A stretch of 64,000 nt of DNA from Haliclystus octoradiatus (lineage: Eukaryota; Cnidaria; Staurozoa; Stauromedusae; Haliclystidae). Shown in pieces: positions 27,401-36,327 of this stretch. The notes below the pieces were generated by a model. It saw nothing but the letters and a program-made list of their open reading frames with translations, did not search any database and had not been told where the DNA came from. Location: positions 27,488,107 to 27,552,106 of the forward strand of contig OU744448.1 in the NCBI GenBank assembly GCA_916610825.1, given 5' to 3'. Each line of letters begins with the position of its first letter. Within the stretch, counting starts at the first letter, position 1. The translations under genes and the position numbers were made by a program.

Positions 27401-30400
27401 ATAGGCGTTTCTCACTAAGAAAGAGCATTCACGATAAAATGCTGACAAACCAGAATATATCAAAACAGCCCTTGGCAAACCAGACTGGCATTCACAGTGC
27501 TTGTTTTCCCTTTTCCAGTTTCCAACCAATTACTATACATATACCTGCAACCCTCTTAATGAACTTTCAAATAAAGAAATAATATCATGTGTGTAATGAG
27601 TACGGAAGCTTGATTGATACTTTACTAAATTGAAAAGAGCATAGCTGATGTGGTCAGTCTCTTTGAAAATGTTTTGGTTAGAATTCACTGAAAAAAGACA
27701 TCAAATTCCAAAAGAATTAAATTTTAAATCTGTTTGCTTACTGATTTAGTATGGCGAGGCTCTGGAGGTAATCGACTCAACCCTGGCGGAATACCCTGAA
27801 GATTTTGGGTAAGATTATCCCATGTCATCACTATGTCTGTAATAAACCTTTAAGTCACCCTACTAAACGATAGTTAGTTGGGATGTTTAAATAGCTATAC
27901 TTGAAGTACACTCTATTGGACAGTTAGTCTAATAATAATTTATTTTAGGAATTATGCAATCCCTTATTGTATCCAACAGTAAATGGTTTGGACTTTAGAC
28001 CTTTGCCTGCATGCTTCTGGGTTCAATCCCCGGCAAGAGCACTATTCGGACCGTAAAACGCACTTCAAATAATAAATAATTAGCCAGCCTAGCCTATGAA
28101 AAAAGCTACTAGATTACCCGGTTTGTGATGATGATAGATACAGTAGAAAGTGGTTATAAAATCACTTTTATAACGGATCACTGTTTAGAACATACTGAGT
28201 TTATACTGACGTTCCTGGTGAAATATGTTATCTTTCTCCTGAATAATATTTGGCTGTAGCTGCACATTGTCTATAACATACTTTTGGAAGTTCCCTAGAC
28301 ATGTCTGTTATAGACAGTTTCTACTGTAAAATTCAAAAAGCATACATTTCTAAATAAGGACATCACTTGTCACACAATTCAACAGTGGGACCATCTAGCC
28401 CAGCGTGAACAGGATTTGTGCTCATGGATGTGTCCCACACTCTGCTGACATTCTGTATTTTGATTCAGTACAATCGAAACTGTTATAACAGTCACCTCTA
28501 TAAAGCGGCCACCTGTCTATAGTGGCCACCTGTCTATAGTGGTCACTCTTACAATGTCTAAAATAATATTTTCTATTGAATCAAACCTGCATATAAAGGC
28601 CACCTGTTTATAATCAGCTGGCTGTTATATACAGATTTCACTGTACCTTAGCTTTCATAAAAATTATTTGCTAGTGCTTGGCAAATTGTAAACATTTTTA
28701 AATACATATTTTCCTAGGTTACTACAGACAAAACTTAAATTGGTTGAAGCCTGTCATGGTGGAAAAAATGCTGTTTCTATTGGACAACAAATGTTAGAGA
28801 TTTGGAGCTTAATGTATGACACAGAAGATGGCATGAAGTATGTAAATATATACTGATCGTGGAAACACAATCATATACAAATGGGGTCTTGGTGTAATTG
28901 TTAGGGCATTAAACATTGTCCTGCAAGGTCTGGCTCAATCCCTGGAAGTTGACATTACATGTTGAGGTCAGGAAGGGCATCACCAACCAACCAACCATCA
29001 CGGTGAATGAAAGCTACTAGATTGTCCTGTTTGTGGGAAAATATGGTCAATTCAAAAAAAAAAAAATAATAAATAAACACAATTGGTTAATAGTTCATTA
29101 ATGGATTGTGAATAGTCGATAATTATCAAATGGTTTGTAAAAGTGTAAATTGTAAACATATGACGTCAGTCTGTTTTTCATTAACTTTCGTTTCATAAAC
29201 AGTTGCTGATTTGTGAATAAATTACAGTTCTTAAAATTATTATGATTACCATATATAGTAATTACTGATAACATTTCCTCTACAATTTCAGTGGACAAGC
29301 TCTAACAATTCCTTTGTTGTCTGGTGCTGAAAAACCTCATTCAATGAACCGAATGACCCGTACTGCATCTGACTCATTCCTATTGGATGCAACAAAGTCT
29401 CTCAAACAAATGACACTTGCAGCTGATACGTTTCAGCAAGATGGGACTGATGGTGAGTTAATGCAATTGAAGGATTTGTAATCATGGATAGATAAGGTTT
29501 ATCATAGGGCATATGGATACATTGAATATACATACACAGGAGTCCTTGAGTCCTAGATTCGGGAAGAGTAGAGCAAATTCTGTTGAAAATTGATATTTTA
29601 GATGATTTATTGGTCAAATATCAACAAACAATTCAGAAGAAAATGTCGAAATTCCTCTAGGATTTTCGAAGGCTGAATCTTTTTGTCTGCCCCTTTGCAT
29701 ACCTGTTGGCAAATGATTATGCCTATGACCAATGGATTCAAAACCAAGCTGATATCATCAATTGTTTCAAATTCAGCAATGATACACAACACAATGGCCA
29801 CGCTTACAACAGAAATCTGTTGATTGTGTTTACAAAATAAGGAGACAATAGAATGAAAAGCTTAAAAAGTGGTATACAGCATTCTGTGAAATGAACGTTG
29901 AATTAAATAATCCATGTACATCCCCTGCGAAAAAGAGTTCAGGAGTTCATGAACAATTCATGAACAGCTCAGGAACCCTCGCAGACAGTTCATGAACAGT
30001 TCATGAACATTTCATGAAGATTTGGGGCCATTTAACATTCATGAACTGTTCATGAACTCCTGAACTGTTTTCGGAGGGATGATGCGACGTTACATACTGC
30101 TAGGATATTGCACAATGAAATAAGTAAAACTCACAAAGAAACTGGTAACCAAACTGTGGATTTGAAATTTATATTTATTTAAAACTATTTATGAAATTTA
30201 TGAAAACTATTGAACTGCAAGAAATGATTAATAAGTTATGAAACAGATCAATGTTTTAAGTAAGGCTTTATTTTACTTTATCTATTTATTCATATTAACT
30301 TAAACCCCATGCAAGCATGTACTATTTTAAATTCTTAGTTACTACTTATTTTAATCCTTAATTGCTTTATTTTCATGTAAAGATGATGATGATGTATACA

Positions 30401-33400
30401 TATTTTGTTTGTTGTAGATGACACATCTAGTAGTATTCCTGTATCTGTGCGTCTTGAAAGAGAATTATCTGATGCAGTATCTGGTACAATATCATCAGGT
30501 TCTATCGTCATAGAAACAGCACTTACATTACTTACAAAGATATGGGAAGCAATAGGTAGATATACTCACATGTCTCCCTGCTAAACATCTACACTTAAAC
30601 CTGTATATAACCCTTGCAAATAACAGTTCGGGAGTTCATGAACAGTTCATGAACTTAAAATGGCCCCAAATTTTCATGAACTGTTCATTAAAATCACTGT
30701 CTGTTTGTGAATCATAATATATTTGGTTTGGCATTTGGTGCTTGGTTGGTGGGCAGATAGCAGTTGACAATAATATAAGTTAGGATACCGCAGAAAGCAG
30801 ACCTGTCACCACCAAGCCAAGCACCAGTCACACTGCTATGTCAGTGGAATACCTAATATACTTACCTTACCAATTGTAAGAGGAGGGAGGGAGTGGAAAT
30901 AATAAATCATGTAGAGTGTGCAGTATGGCACATATATATCAATAGAATGCAGTATAGCAAGACGTGCAGTATAGCACCTAGACAAATCAGTTCTGAGAAT
31001 TCTGTGCAGTATAGCACACAGATATATCAAGCAAGTCAACCACTAGTGCTTAGAGCAATATAAACCTGACCAGTCAAGAGAGTCATGTTAAATGTGCACT
31101 TAATGAGGAATAAGCAATGAGTAAGAATCCGTAAAAACAAGATAAAATCAAGATAGCAACCAAATTCTGGTAGACAATAACTCAAATGCGACTAGCACGC
31201 TAGATCACGATGGCAAGAGTTATTACCCCACCCTAGCATCTTGGACATGCGCAAACAAGAAATTACTCTTACCAACTATAATTGCAACCACATGATAGCG
31301 CATGCTCTCCACTAAGGCGCTTGAACCACTGACCTGATCCTGCTATCATGATTGTATGTTGCTAGCATTGGCTGATAGTTAATGTGTTCTCTATTTACTA
31401 ACATCTTCTTGACATTCATGATTTTAACCTCACTTACCGGTAAATGTTCATTTAAGAACAATAAACTGTCCGCAAGTGTTCATGAACTGTTTATGAACTG
31501 TTCATAAAATTGGGACCATTTAATGTTCATGAACTGTTCATGAACTGTTTTTTGCAGGAGAACAGCCAGCTATAGAGATAGATAAATTAACCAGTCAAAT
31601 TAGCAATAAAAGCTACTCATCTTGATATAGAATTGTAGCAAGGGCTACCCTTTGGAAGGATGCTATAATCTCTGTTAATGTTTGTATCTGAGCAACTCAA
31701 TTATACGCTCACAACATGATTTTCATCAGCTGTGAAACTATGTCCTTACTGTGAAACTTTAAATCGATTAACATTGTATTTGTGATCTACTGCAAAATAT
31801 GTAGGTCAACTTATTATTATTATTATTCTAGACAAACAAATATCACATATGTATTGTAGCATACACAATTATATTATAGATTCATTATTACTACTAACAG
31901 TTCATATTATTTTCTTTCTTTTGTTAGCTGATACTTTCTTGAATATCGATGATGTAACAAATGCAAGTCTCTGTATACAGGAAGCATCATCTGTATTTCC
32001 TCTTTCGCCTGATGTTCTTTATTTGGTAGGTGGCTTTACATTTCTTGTTGCATTTACCCAATAAATACTATGTTTAAAATTTCCAATACAGAATATGTTA
32101 ATGGGATTGATAAAAAAGACTGTGCAGCATTTTAAAATACAAACAGAGATTTATAGATTTCTCTGTAACCCCATGAAGGGAAGAGTAGTTATGAACTAGA
32201 GGTCTTCATCGGATTGGATTGGGCATTAGTAATCCTAATGTTTGCAAAAAACTTTCAATTCGAATCTGATTCAAGTATTTTAATCCGAAAAAAATCCAAA
32301 ACGTTTGTATTCTGCGTTGAGAATCCGATCTTACAGAATCCGGATCCGAGTAATGTATAATCTTCTATTCTATTTATGATCATAATGATATCGAAAACAA
32401 TGAAATTGTTATAAAATTTTCATAAAAGATAGCCCAGATAATATCAAGGATATCAAAAATCTGGTCCTATCCTATTCTAATAGTTCCTGAAAAATTCAAT
32501 ACCAATCCAAATCAGAAAAATGGTCAGATCGAATCAGATTTGAATCGGATTTGTAGACCTCTATTAGGAACAGATCATAAATAGCTCATCGTCAGTTGAA
32601 AAACTTGGAACTTTGCGAGTGTTTGTATAATGACTTTTTCAACATTGCATGCATTGTTAAGTAATTGCATGTTTTATTATTTGATTTTAGCGTGGTAAGC
32701 TGAATGATATTCAAGGCAACTATTCTGAAGCTAAAGCGTGTTATGATAGTGCACTTGCTATATCACCAACTCATGCACCAACATTGCAAAATCTGGTAGG
32801 CCTTGTTACTGTATATATAATGTGTGTGTGTGTTAGATAGAATGTTTTTGAACGTACCCATTCTATAGTTAGCGATTGCTGACCGAAGGTGGGATGAATA
32901 TCAGCTGATAATGACCAAGATCCGCTGAGGTCATTATGCCGATATTCATCAAGTCTGAGATCAATAACAGTTTTAGTCAATGCTTAACAGGTCAATTTTA
33001 GAACATATAATTATAACATGAATTTTACTGTATTTTAATGCATCAAAAACGCAATTATCCAGAACAGTTGAATCGAATTACTCGATTTACATATTGAAAT
33101 TTTAGTCGATGACTAATGCCATTCTTTGTGTGAAAATATAAAATACTCAATCAACCAAGCACGATTGTAAAGAGGGTTCAATTATTTCCGAAAATTTTAT
33201 AATATTGTATTGAATTGTTCCTGACAAGACAGACTTGGATCTTTCTACTTGATAGCTTGACTTGATGAAAATGCATGAGATCGGTTTATTCATACTTATC
33301 ATATATTTCTGAATAAATGATGATGATGATGATAATGAGTGATTGTGGTTTTGGACATTGTAAAAGTTCGAAAAGATAAGGGAAGCCTTTACATGAACAG

Positions 33401-34674
33401 AAATTCTAGTTCAGTACATTAGGCATACCTTGCAAGTGCAAGAAAAATTTCATTAGAAACTTACATTTATGTTTCTGAAGGAAGATAATGGCGACGTCAA
33501 TGATTATAAAATTACAGCAAATGAAATAATGACAGCTAACACCTTTTTCAGATAGATAATTAATCGATCATTTTGCTCTTGTTATTTCACTGTCAACTAT
33601 TCTACGTTCTGTTTTCATTAGGGAATATTGAATTCGGCAACTGGTGATTTTGTATTGGCTGAGAAATACCTTCGTGATTCACTTGATAACGATCCATCTA
33701 TTCCAGCTGTTTGGTAATTATTAATTTATACTACAGTGAAGCCTGTATATAACAGCCAGCTACTAGAGGTAGATAAATTGACCATTATAGACAGGTTGCC
33801 TTTATATACAGGTTTGATACAATAGAAAATACTATTTTAGACATTGCAAGAGTGACCACTGTAGACAGGTAGCCGCTTTATAGAGGTGACCGTTATAACA
33901 GGTTTGACTGCACAATCGAATCCATTTAAACGACTATGTATATATGATAGTTTTAACTTTCTGCCAGTCAGTCATTTTTAAAGTCTATCAAATAGCAGTA
34001 TTCAATTGAATTAACCCTGTATAAACGACCACCTGTTTATAGTAGTCAATTTCTCCTTATCCACAGCTGTGTGCTACACTCCTAATATTACATGCAAGGA
34101 TTTTTGTTTTTAAGGAACAATCCTTAATAACAGCTATAGTGAAATATCTACAAAGAAATTATTTCAATTTTTGAAATTCTGCAATGGACAATGGACATTA
34201 TAACTTACATTTTTCAGTAGGGACATATATTATCTGTGTAATTTCTTGAAGCCCAGAACCAGAAAATACCAGAATCTACCAATGACGTAGCAATCTCATG
34301 TTTGATTTTTGCTGTTGGTTCGGTCACCGGACATTATGATTTTTGGTAGAGGCCGACTATTCATGTACACATGGCACTTAAACCCCTTATATCGCATTTA
34401 AGTAATCAAATATTGGCGTTATTTCTTTGGTGTTGAAATATATTCAGTGCATGCGCATATGAGCTATGAACGACCTTTACCAAAAATAATAAAGTGTCCG
34501 ATGACCTTTAACTACTTCGTTTGAATCTGTAGGCATGAATTGGGGATTGTGTTGAGTTCAACTGGAGAGCACACAGAAGCTTCAAGTTGTTTTAATACTG
34601 CAATTGAATTAGAGAAGACATGTCCGATTGTTTCTTATACATGTATACCACGGTTACTAAGAGGTGGAAGTTAA
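12475..34674 (+). CDS. TTC7: Tetratricopeptide repeat protein 7 (TTC7), first exon not found
   Basis: TTC7 is the TPR scaffold that, with EFR3 and FAM126, holds PI4KA at the plasma membrane for PI4P synthesis (family knowledge). I assembled 21 phase-consistent GT-AG coding exons: 12475-12668, 14714-14882, 15383-15608, 17555-17633, 18750-18943, 19836-19899, 21423-21548, 21655-21738, 22249-22353, 24120-24234, 24919-24976, 26285-26357, 27217-27318, 27750-27808, 28718-28837, 29292-29452, 30418-30555, 31928-32025, 32691-32795, 33622-33713 and 34533-34674. They encode about 833 residues, so with a first exon of about 40 residues the total fits the usual 840-860. Landmarks matching the family include FCPNDELEEAILVLLLNESM, DFHLWFQFGISL, ALAISPTH and the C-terminal CIPRLL. 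The first exon must end in phase 1. The acceptor at 21422 is weak. The paralogue (7A or 7B) cannot be assigned. Confidence 0.93.
12694..12838. mobile_element. GTTCATGAAC-family MITE
   Basis: Ends CGCCTGCGAAA and TTTCGCAGGGG are inverted repeats, and the interior is mostly tandem overlapping GTTCATGAAC/GTTCATGAACTG palindromes. It sits 25 bp after the donor of the first located TTC7 exon. Related degenerate sequence follows at about 12950-13055. Confidence 0.65.
13133..13985. mobile_element. 853-bp TA-flanked Tigger/pogo-like non-autonomous element
   Basis: CAGTCAAATCTGCTATAACG at the left and the matching inverted end at the right (…GATTTGACTG) are each flanked by TA. Repeated 'aCGGCCACT' words follow both ends, as in the 177-bp family found at six other sites. 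No transposase frame is present. TA target choice and the CAGTCAAA terminus point to the Tc1/mariner-pogo superfamily (inference). Confidence 0.75.
14458..14582. repeat. Fragment of the hammerhead-bearing repeat with (AAT)n tract
   Basis: An (AAT)n run is followed by TTGGTATAGTGCTCAATGAA and TTTCATTTTTGACTCTCATT. The same modules flank the palindrome at 59.3 kb in matching order (59440-59556), but the ribozyme arms are missing here. It lies in a TTC7 intron. Confidence 0.6.
15737..15805. mobile_element. Mini GTTCATGAAC-family MITE
   Basis: CCCCTGCGAAAAACAGTTC and GAACTGTTTTTCGCAAGG form near-perfect terminal inverted repeats around about 30 bp. This short copy defines the family termini well. 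It lies in a TTC7 intron. Confidence 0.7.
15910..16896. mobile_element. 987-bp hAT-like element with 8-bp TSD
   Basis: The right end, read inward on the minus strand, is CAGTGTTGTGAGAATTAC, and the left end is CAATGTTGTGAGTAC. Repeated GTAATTAATTAC-type words lie inside both ends. The flanks are a perfect 8-bp duplication TCCATTGC (15902-15909 and 16897-16904), diagnostic of hAT insertion. No transposase frame is present. It lies in a TTC7 intron. Confidence 0.85.
17788..17862 (-). repeat. tRNA-like sequence / tRNA-derived SINE head
   Basis: On the minus strand there is an A-box-like TAGCTCAGTGGTAGAGTA and a B-box-like GGTTTAAATCC between self-complementary GTGCAC ends. The spacing from the 5' end to the D-stem is too long, and the anticodon and T stems do not fold properly, so this is a SINE or decayed tRNA rather than a working tRNA gene. 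Confidence 0.5.
18541..18720 (+). repeat. Dispersed repeat, family B
   Basis: The segment containing 'aattcagaagaaaa' and 'ttcagaaggctgaacctttt' recurs at 29545-29700 in the same orientation and at about 19360-19455 inverted. The open frame here (18544-18783) is out of frame with the adjacent TTC7 exon and is a by-product of the repeat. Confidence 0.55.
20185..20535 (+). mobile_element. 3' end of a non-LTR retrotransposon (LINE)
   Basis: One frame ends with FRQKLKTELFREAY before a stop at about 20350, which resembles the C-terminus of CR1/L2-type LINE reverse transcriptase ORFs (xxLPxxxR...FRxxLKTxLFxxAY). Downstream, GGGCGCTTTATAAATACTC and a TTATTATTG microsatellite form the kind of 3' tail seen in these elements. 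It is 5'-truncated and lies in a TTC7 intron. Confidence 0.6.
20883..21159. mobile_element. 277-bp foldback MITE with GATCGAAACGTTGACC motif
   Basis: ATTTGACAGAAAAAGCAATT at the left and its complement at the right form terminal inverted repeats of at least 34 bp. Inside, the minus strand reads a GATCAC/GTGATC stem followed by GAAACGTTGACC. That motif recalls decayed hammerhead-like sequences, but the CTGATGA box is absent. It lies in a TTC7 intron. Confidence 0.7.
21179..21354. mobile_element. TA-flanked Tigger/pogo-like MITE, copy 1 (176 bp)
   Basis: CAGTCAAACCTGTTATAACG and the opposite end …ACAGGTTTCACTG are each bounded by TA. Interior words CGGCCACCTGTCTATAGTGG and TATTTTCTATTGAATCAAAC are shared with all other copies. 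It lies in the intron just upstream of the TTC7 exon at 21423. Confidence 0.8.
21985..22085. repeat. GTTCATGAAC-family copy (degenerate)
   Basis: Several GTTCATGAAC-like palindromes lie in a TTC7 intron. Further degenerate copies are at about 18000-18060 and 23020-23180. Confidence 0.5.
22415..22591. mobile_element. TA-flanked Tigger/pogo-like MITE, copy 2
   Basis: 177 bp, inverted relative to copy 1, flanked by TA on both sides. It lies in a TTC7 intron, 60 bp after an exon. Confidence 0.8.
23735..23990. repeat. Dispersed inverted repeat, family C (TACTGAAAACC)
   Basis: Repeats of CTACTGAAAACC at the left and GGTTTTCAGTAGG at the right form an inverted structure. Related partial copies are at about 15040-15110 and 25975-26180, also within TTC7 introns. 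Confidence 0.55.
25335..25560. mobile_element. GTTCATGAAC-family MITE, most repetitive copy
   Basis: About ten GTTCATGAAC-type palindromes are arranged nearly in tandem after a CCCCTGTGAAAA left terminus. It lies in a TTC7 intron. Confidence 0.65.
26763..27080 (+). repeat. Dispersed repeat, family D, copy 1
   Basis: About 310 bp aligned end to end, by eye, with 62118-62425: CCCTACCAAAGGCACCC, GAGCAATGATATTAAACGCT, CAATTCCCTCTGG, TTTGATGTTTTAGA and GTATTTAAACCACA all recur in order. Open frames within it are not conserved. It lies in a TTC7 intron. Confidence 0.7.
27970..28080 (+). repeat. tRNA-derived SINE fragment
   Basis: A B-box-like GGGTTCAATCCCCGGCA is followed by the 'agcactat' motif shared with the SINEs at 42.7 kb and 62.6 kb (minus). 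It lies in a TTC7 intron. Confidence 0.5.
28471..28643. mobile_element. TA-flanked Tigger/pogo-like MITE, copy 3
   Basis: TA-flanked ends CAATCGAAACTG and TTTCACTG. It carries a duplicated CCACCTGTCTATAGTGG segment and an internal deletion relative to copy 1. It lies in a TTC7 intron. Confidence 0.7.
28885..29035 (+). repeat. tRNA-derived SINE
   Basis: A-box-like TCTTGGTGTAATTGTTAGGG and B-box-like GGCTCAATCC are followed by GGTCAGGAAGGGCATC, a body motif also present in the 42.7 kb copy (GTCAGGACGGGCATCC). It lies in a TTC7 intron. Confidence 0.55.
29545..29700 (+). repeat. Dispersed repeat, family B, copy 2
   Basis: It matches 18541-18720 in order and orientation (aattcagaagaaaa, CCTCTAGGATTT, AAGGCTGAA). 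It lies in a TTC7 intron. Confidence 0.55.
29921..30082. mobile_element. GTTCATGAAC-family MITE
   Basis: CCCCTGCGAAAAAGAGTTC at the left and GAACTGTTTTCGGAGGG at the right enclose tandem GTTCATGAAC palindromes. Related fragments are at 30607-30690 and 31445-31562, all in TTC7 introns. Confidence 0.65.
33734..33910. mobile_element. TA-flanked Tigger/pogo-like MITE, copy 4
   Basis: 177 bp, same orientation as copy 2, starting 20 bp after a TTC7 exon. A truncated relative follows at about 33995-34065. Confidence 0.75.
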
Positions 34675-34874
34675 AGAATTAATACAAGTAATTTGGTTAC
34701 CATGTTACTCCAACTGGCTTGTTAGTAAAGTAGCTTGAAATTTATGCACATACTGTAGACCTTAGTCAATCAACTTAGATTAATTAAAAAATTATAATTA
34801 TCAATTTTGTACATATTAGTGTAATCGAATTTATTAGATTTTATTTGGGAACTTTTAATTTTGAAATATATGTC

Positions 34875-34880
34875 AATAAA
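34875..34880 (+). terminator. Poly(A) signal AATAAA of TTC7
   Basis: This is the first canonical hexamer after the stop codon at 34672-34674, 200 bp downstream, within an AT-rich 3' UTR. Confidence 0.6.
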
Positions 34881-35034
34881 ATCTCTCAGTTGCACACTGT
34901 TCCCACTACAACCTAGTCTGCATACCGGCCTTGAGGGTTTTTCGGTAACTATAAGGTCTGGGAATCAATGTGTAACTTTCTGTTAGGCAAATTCCACAGA
35001 TTTGAGGATGTAACTGCTGTGTTACGTCATAATC

Positions 35035-35580
35035 CTGTAAAAAAATCCATGAGTTTATGAATTGTTCATCACACAAGAAGAAAATGTCCACGAATTGTTC
35101 ATCATGAAGTTCATGATTTTTTTATAAAGGAAACATTCAGTTGGCAGTTGAAAACTATGACGTGTTTCAAATAATTTCCAAATTTTTTCTAGTTGTTCTT
35201 TCTGCTTAACAGAAAATTACACTTTGGTTAGCATACCCTCTGATTTTCTGAAATGGCCTGGTATATATATATTGTTAGTTAGTTTATGATGGGTTTTGTT
35301 AGTATAGTATATGACCAACAAAAGTAAGAACTTCAAAATGTATTTTTGGTTATTGGATTTAATTGCTTTTGATTTCCAGAAACATTCAACAAACAAAATA
35401 TGGGCTACTGTTGTCGGAATGTCCCTGTAAAAATTGATCAGTTCATAAATACATTATAACAGGTTCATGAACTTTAAAATACATGATTTCACAATTTCTT
35501 TGTATTAAGCTCTCGTGAACTATTCATAAAATGAGACTATCTAATTATTTATGAATCTTGAAAGTTAGTATTATCAAAAG
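35035..35580. repeat. Degenerate GTTCATGAAC-family sequence
   Basis: Scattered GTTCATGAA-like words lie at 35035-35125 and 35425-35580, between the convergent ends of TTC7 and CRIPT. No gene is supported here. Confidence 0.4.
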
Positions 35581-35904
35581 ATCAGCAAATCAAATTTATA
35601 GACGACACTCCCGAGTCCTGGAAACCATCTAAGATGAGTGAGGCTTCCTCTCAAAAATATATATATATAAAACTATAGATAATAATTATTATTCATTATA
35701 TAATTGTATGTCTCAATTGCGCTTGCGCAATTTTGAGCACTATTAACTCGGGATGTGTCTATACTATTTGCGTTATACATTTCCCACTACTTCGGTAGTT
35801 TGAGCACTCTGGTATGACAGATGTTTTTTTCATGTGGTGAATTTATTCATCATATTGATTAGCTCATCTTGACTTAGTTATATAACACGCTAAGTCAGTC
35901 CCTT

Positions 35905-35970
35905 GTTCACTGAGCAGTACTGATGACGGCTAATAGCCAGAAACAAGTACTTGTCCGCTGCTATATAATT
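35905..35970 (+). ncRNA. Type I hammerhead ribozyme candidate (best overall fold)
   Basis: Stem I 5' strand AGCAGT (35913-35918) is followed by CTGATGA (35920-35926), stem II GGCT/AGCC with an AAT loop, then GAAA (35940-35943). Stem III ACAAG/CTTGT closes on a 2-base loop, and C35955 sits at the cleavage position (GUC). GCTGCT (35957-35962) pairs with AGCAGT. All conserved core bases and all three stems are present. Imperfections are a C-A mismatch opening stem II and an A-C mismatch at the base of stem I. It lies between the 3' ends of TTC7 (plus) and CRIPT (minus), so it would not be sense to CRIPT. Confidence 0.65.
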
Positions 35971-36327
35971 ATATATATACCAATTTTGAAATCATTTGAA
36001 TGGTTAGTGATATTCAAATTGTTTCCGAGAAATACAAGTTTTGGTTGAATCAACAAATATAAATTATATACCAGTATATTGATTAAATACTGTTACATAA
36101 AATAAAATGAAAAATAATTATTATAAAATGTACACAAATGTAGGCCTATATACAAATCAACAATCTAAAATGAGTTTACATTAAAGACGGAAAGAGTATA
36201 TGTTACCGAGAAACTGTTTATACCGGTAATAGATGTGAGTCAAATAATTTAGAACTTGAAATATTGATATAATTAATCCGTTAAGTTGTGTCCCAAGATA
36301 GAAGTTTTATACAAATTTTGATTGGTT

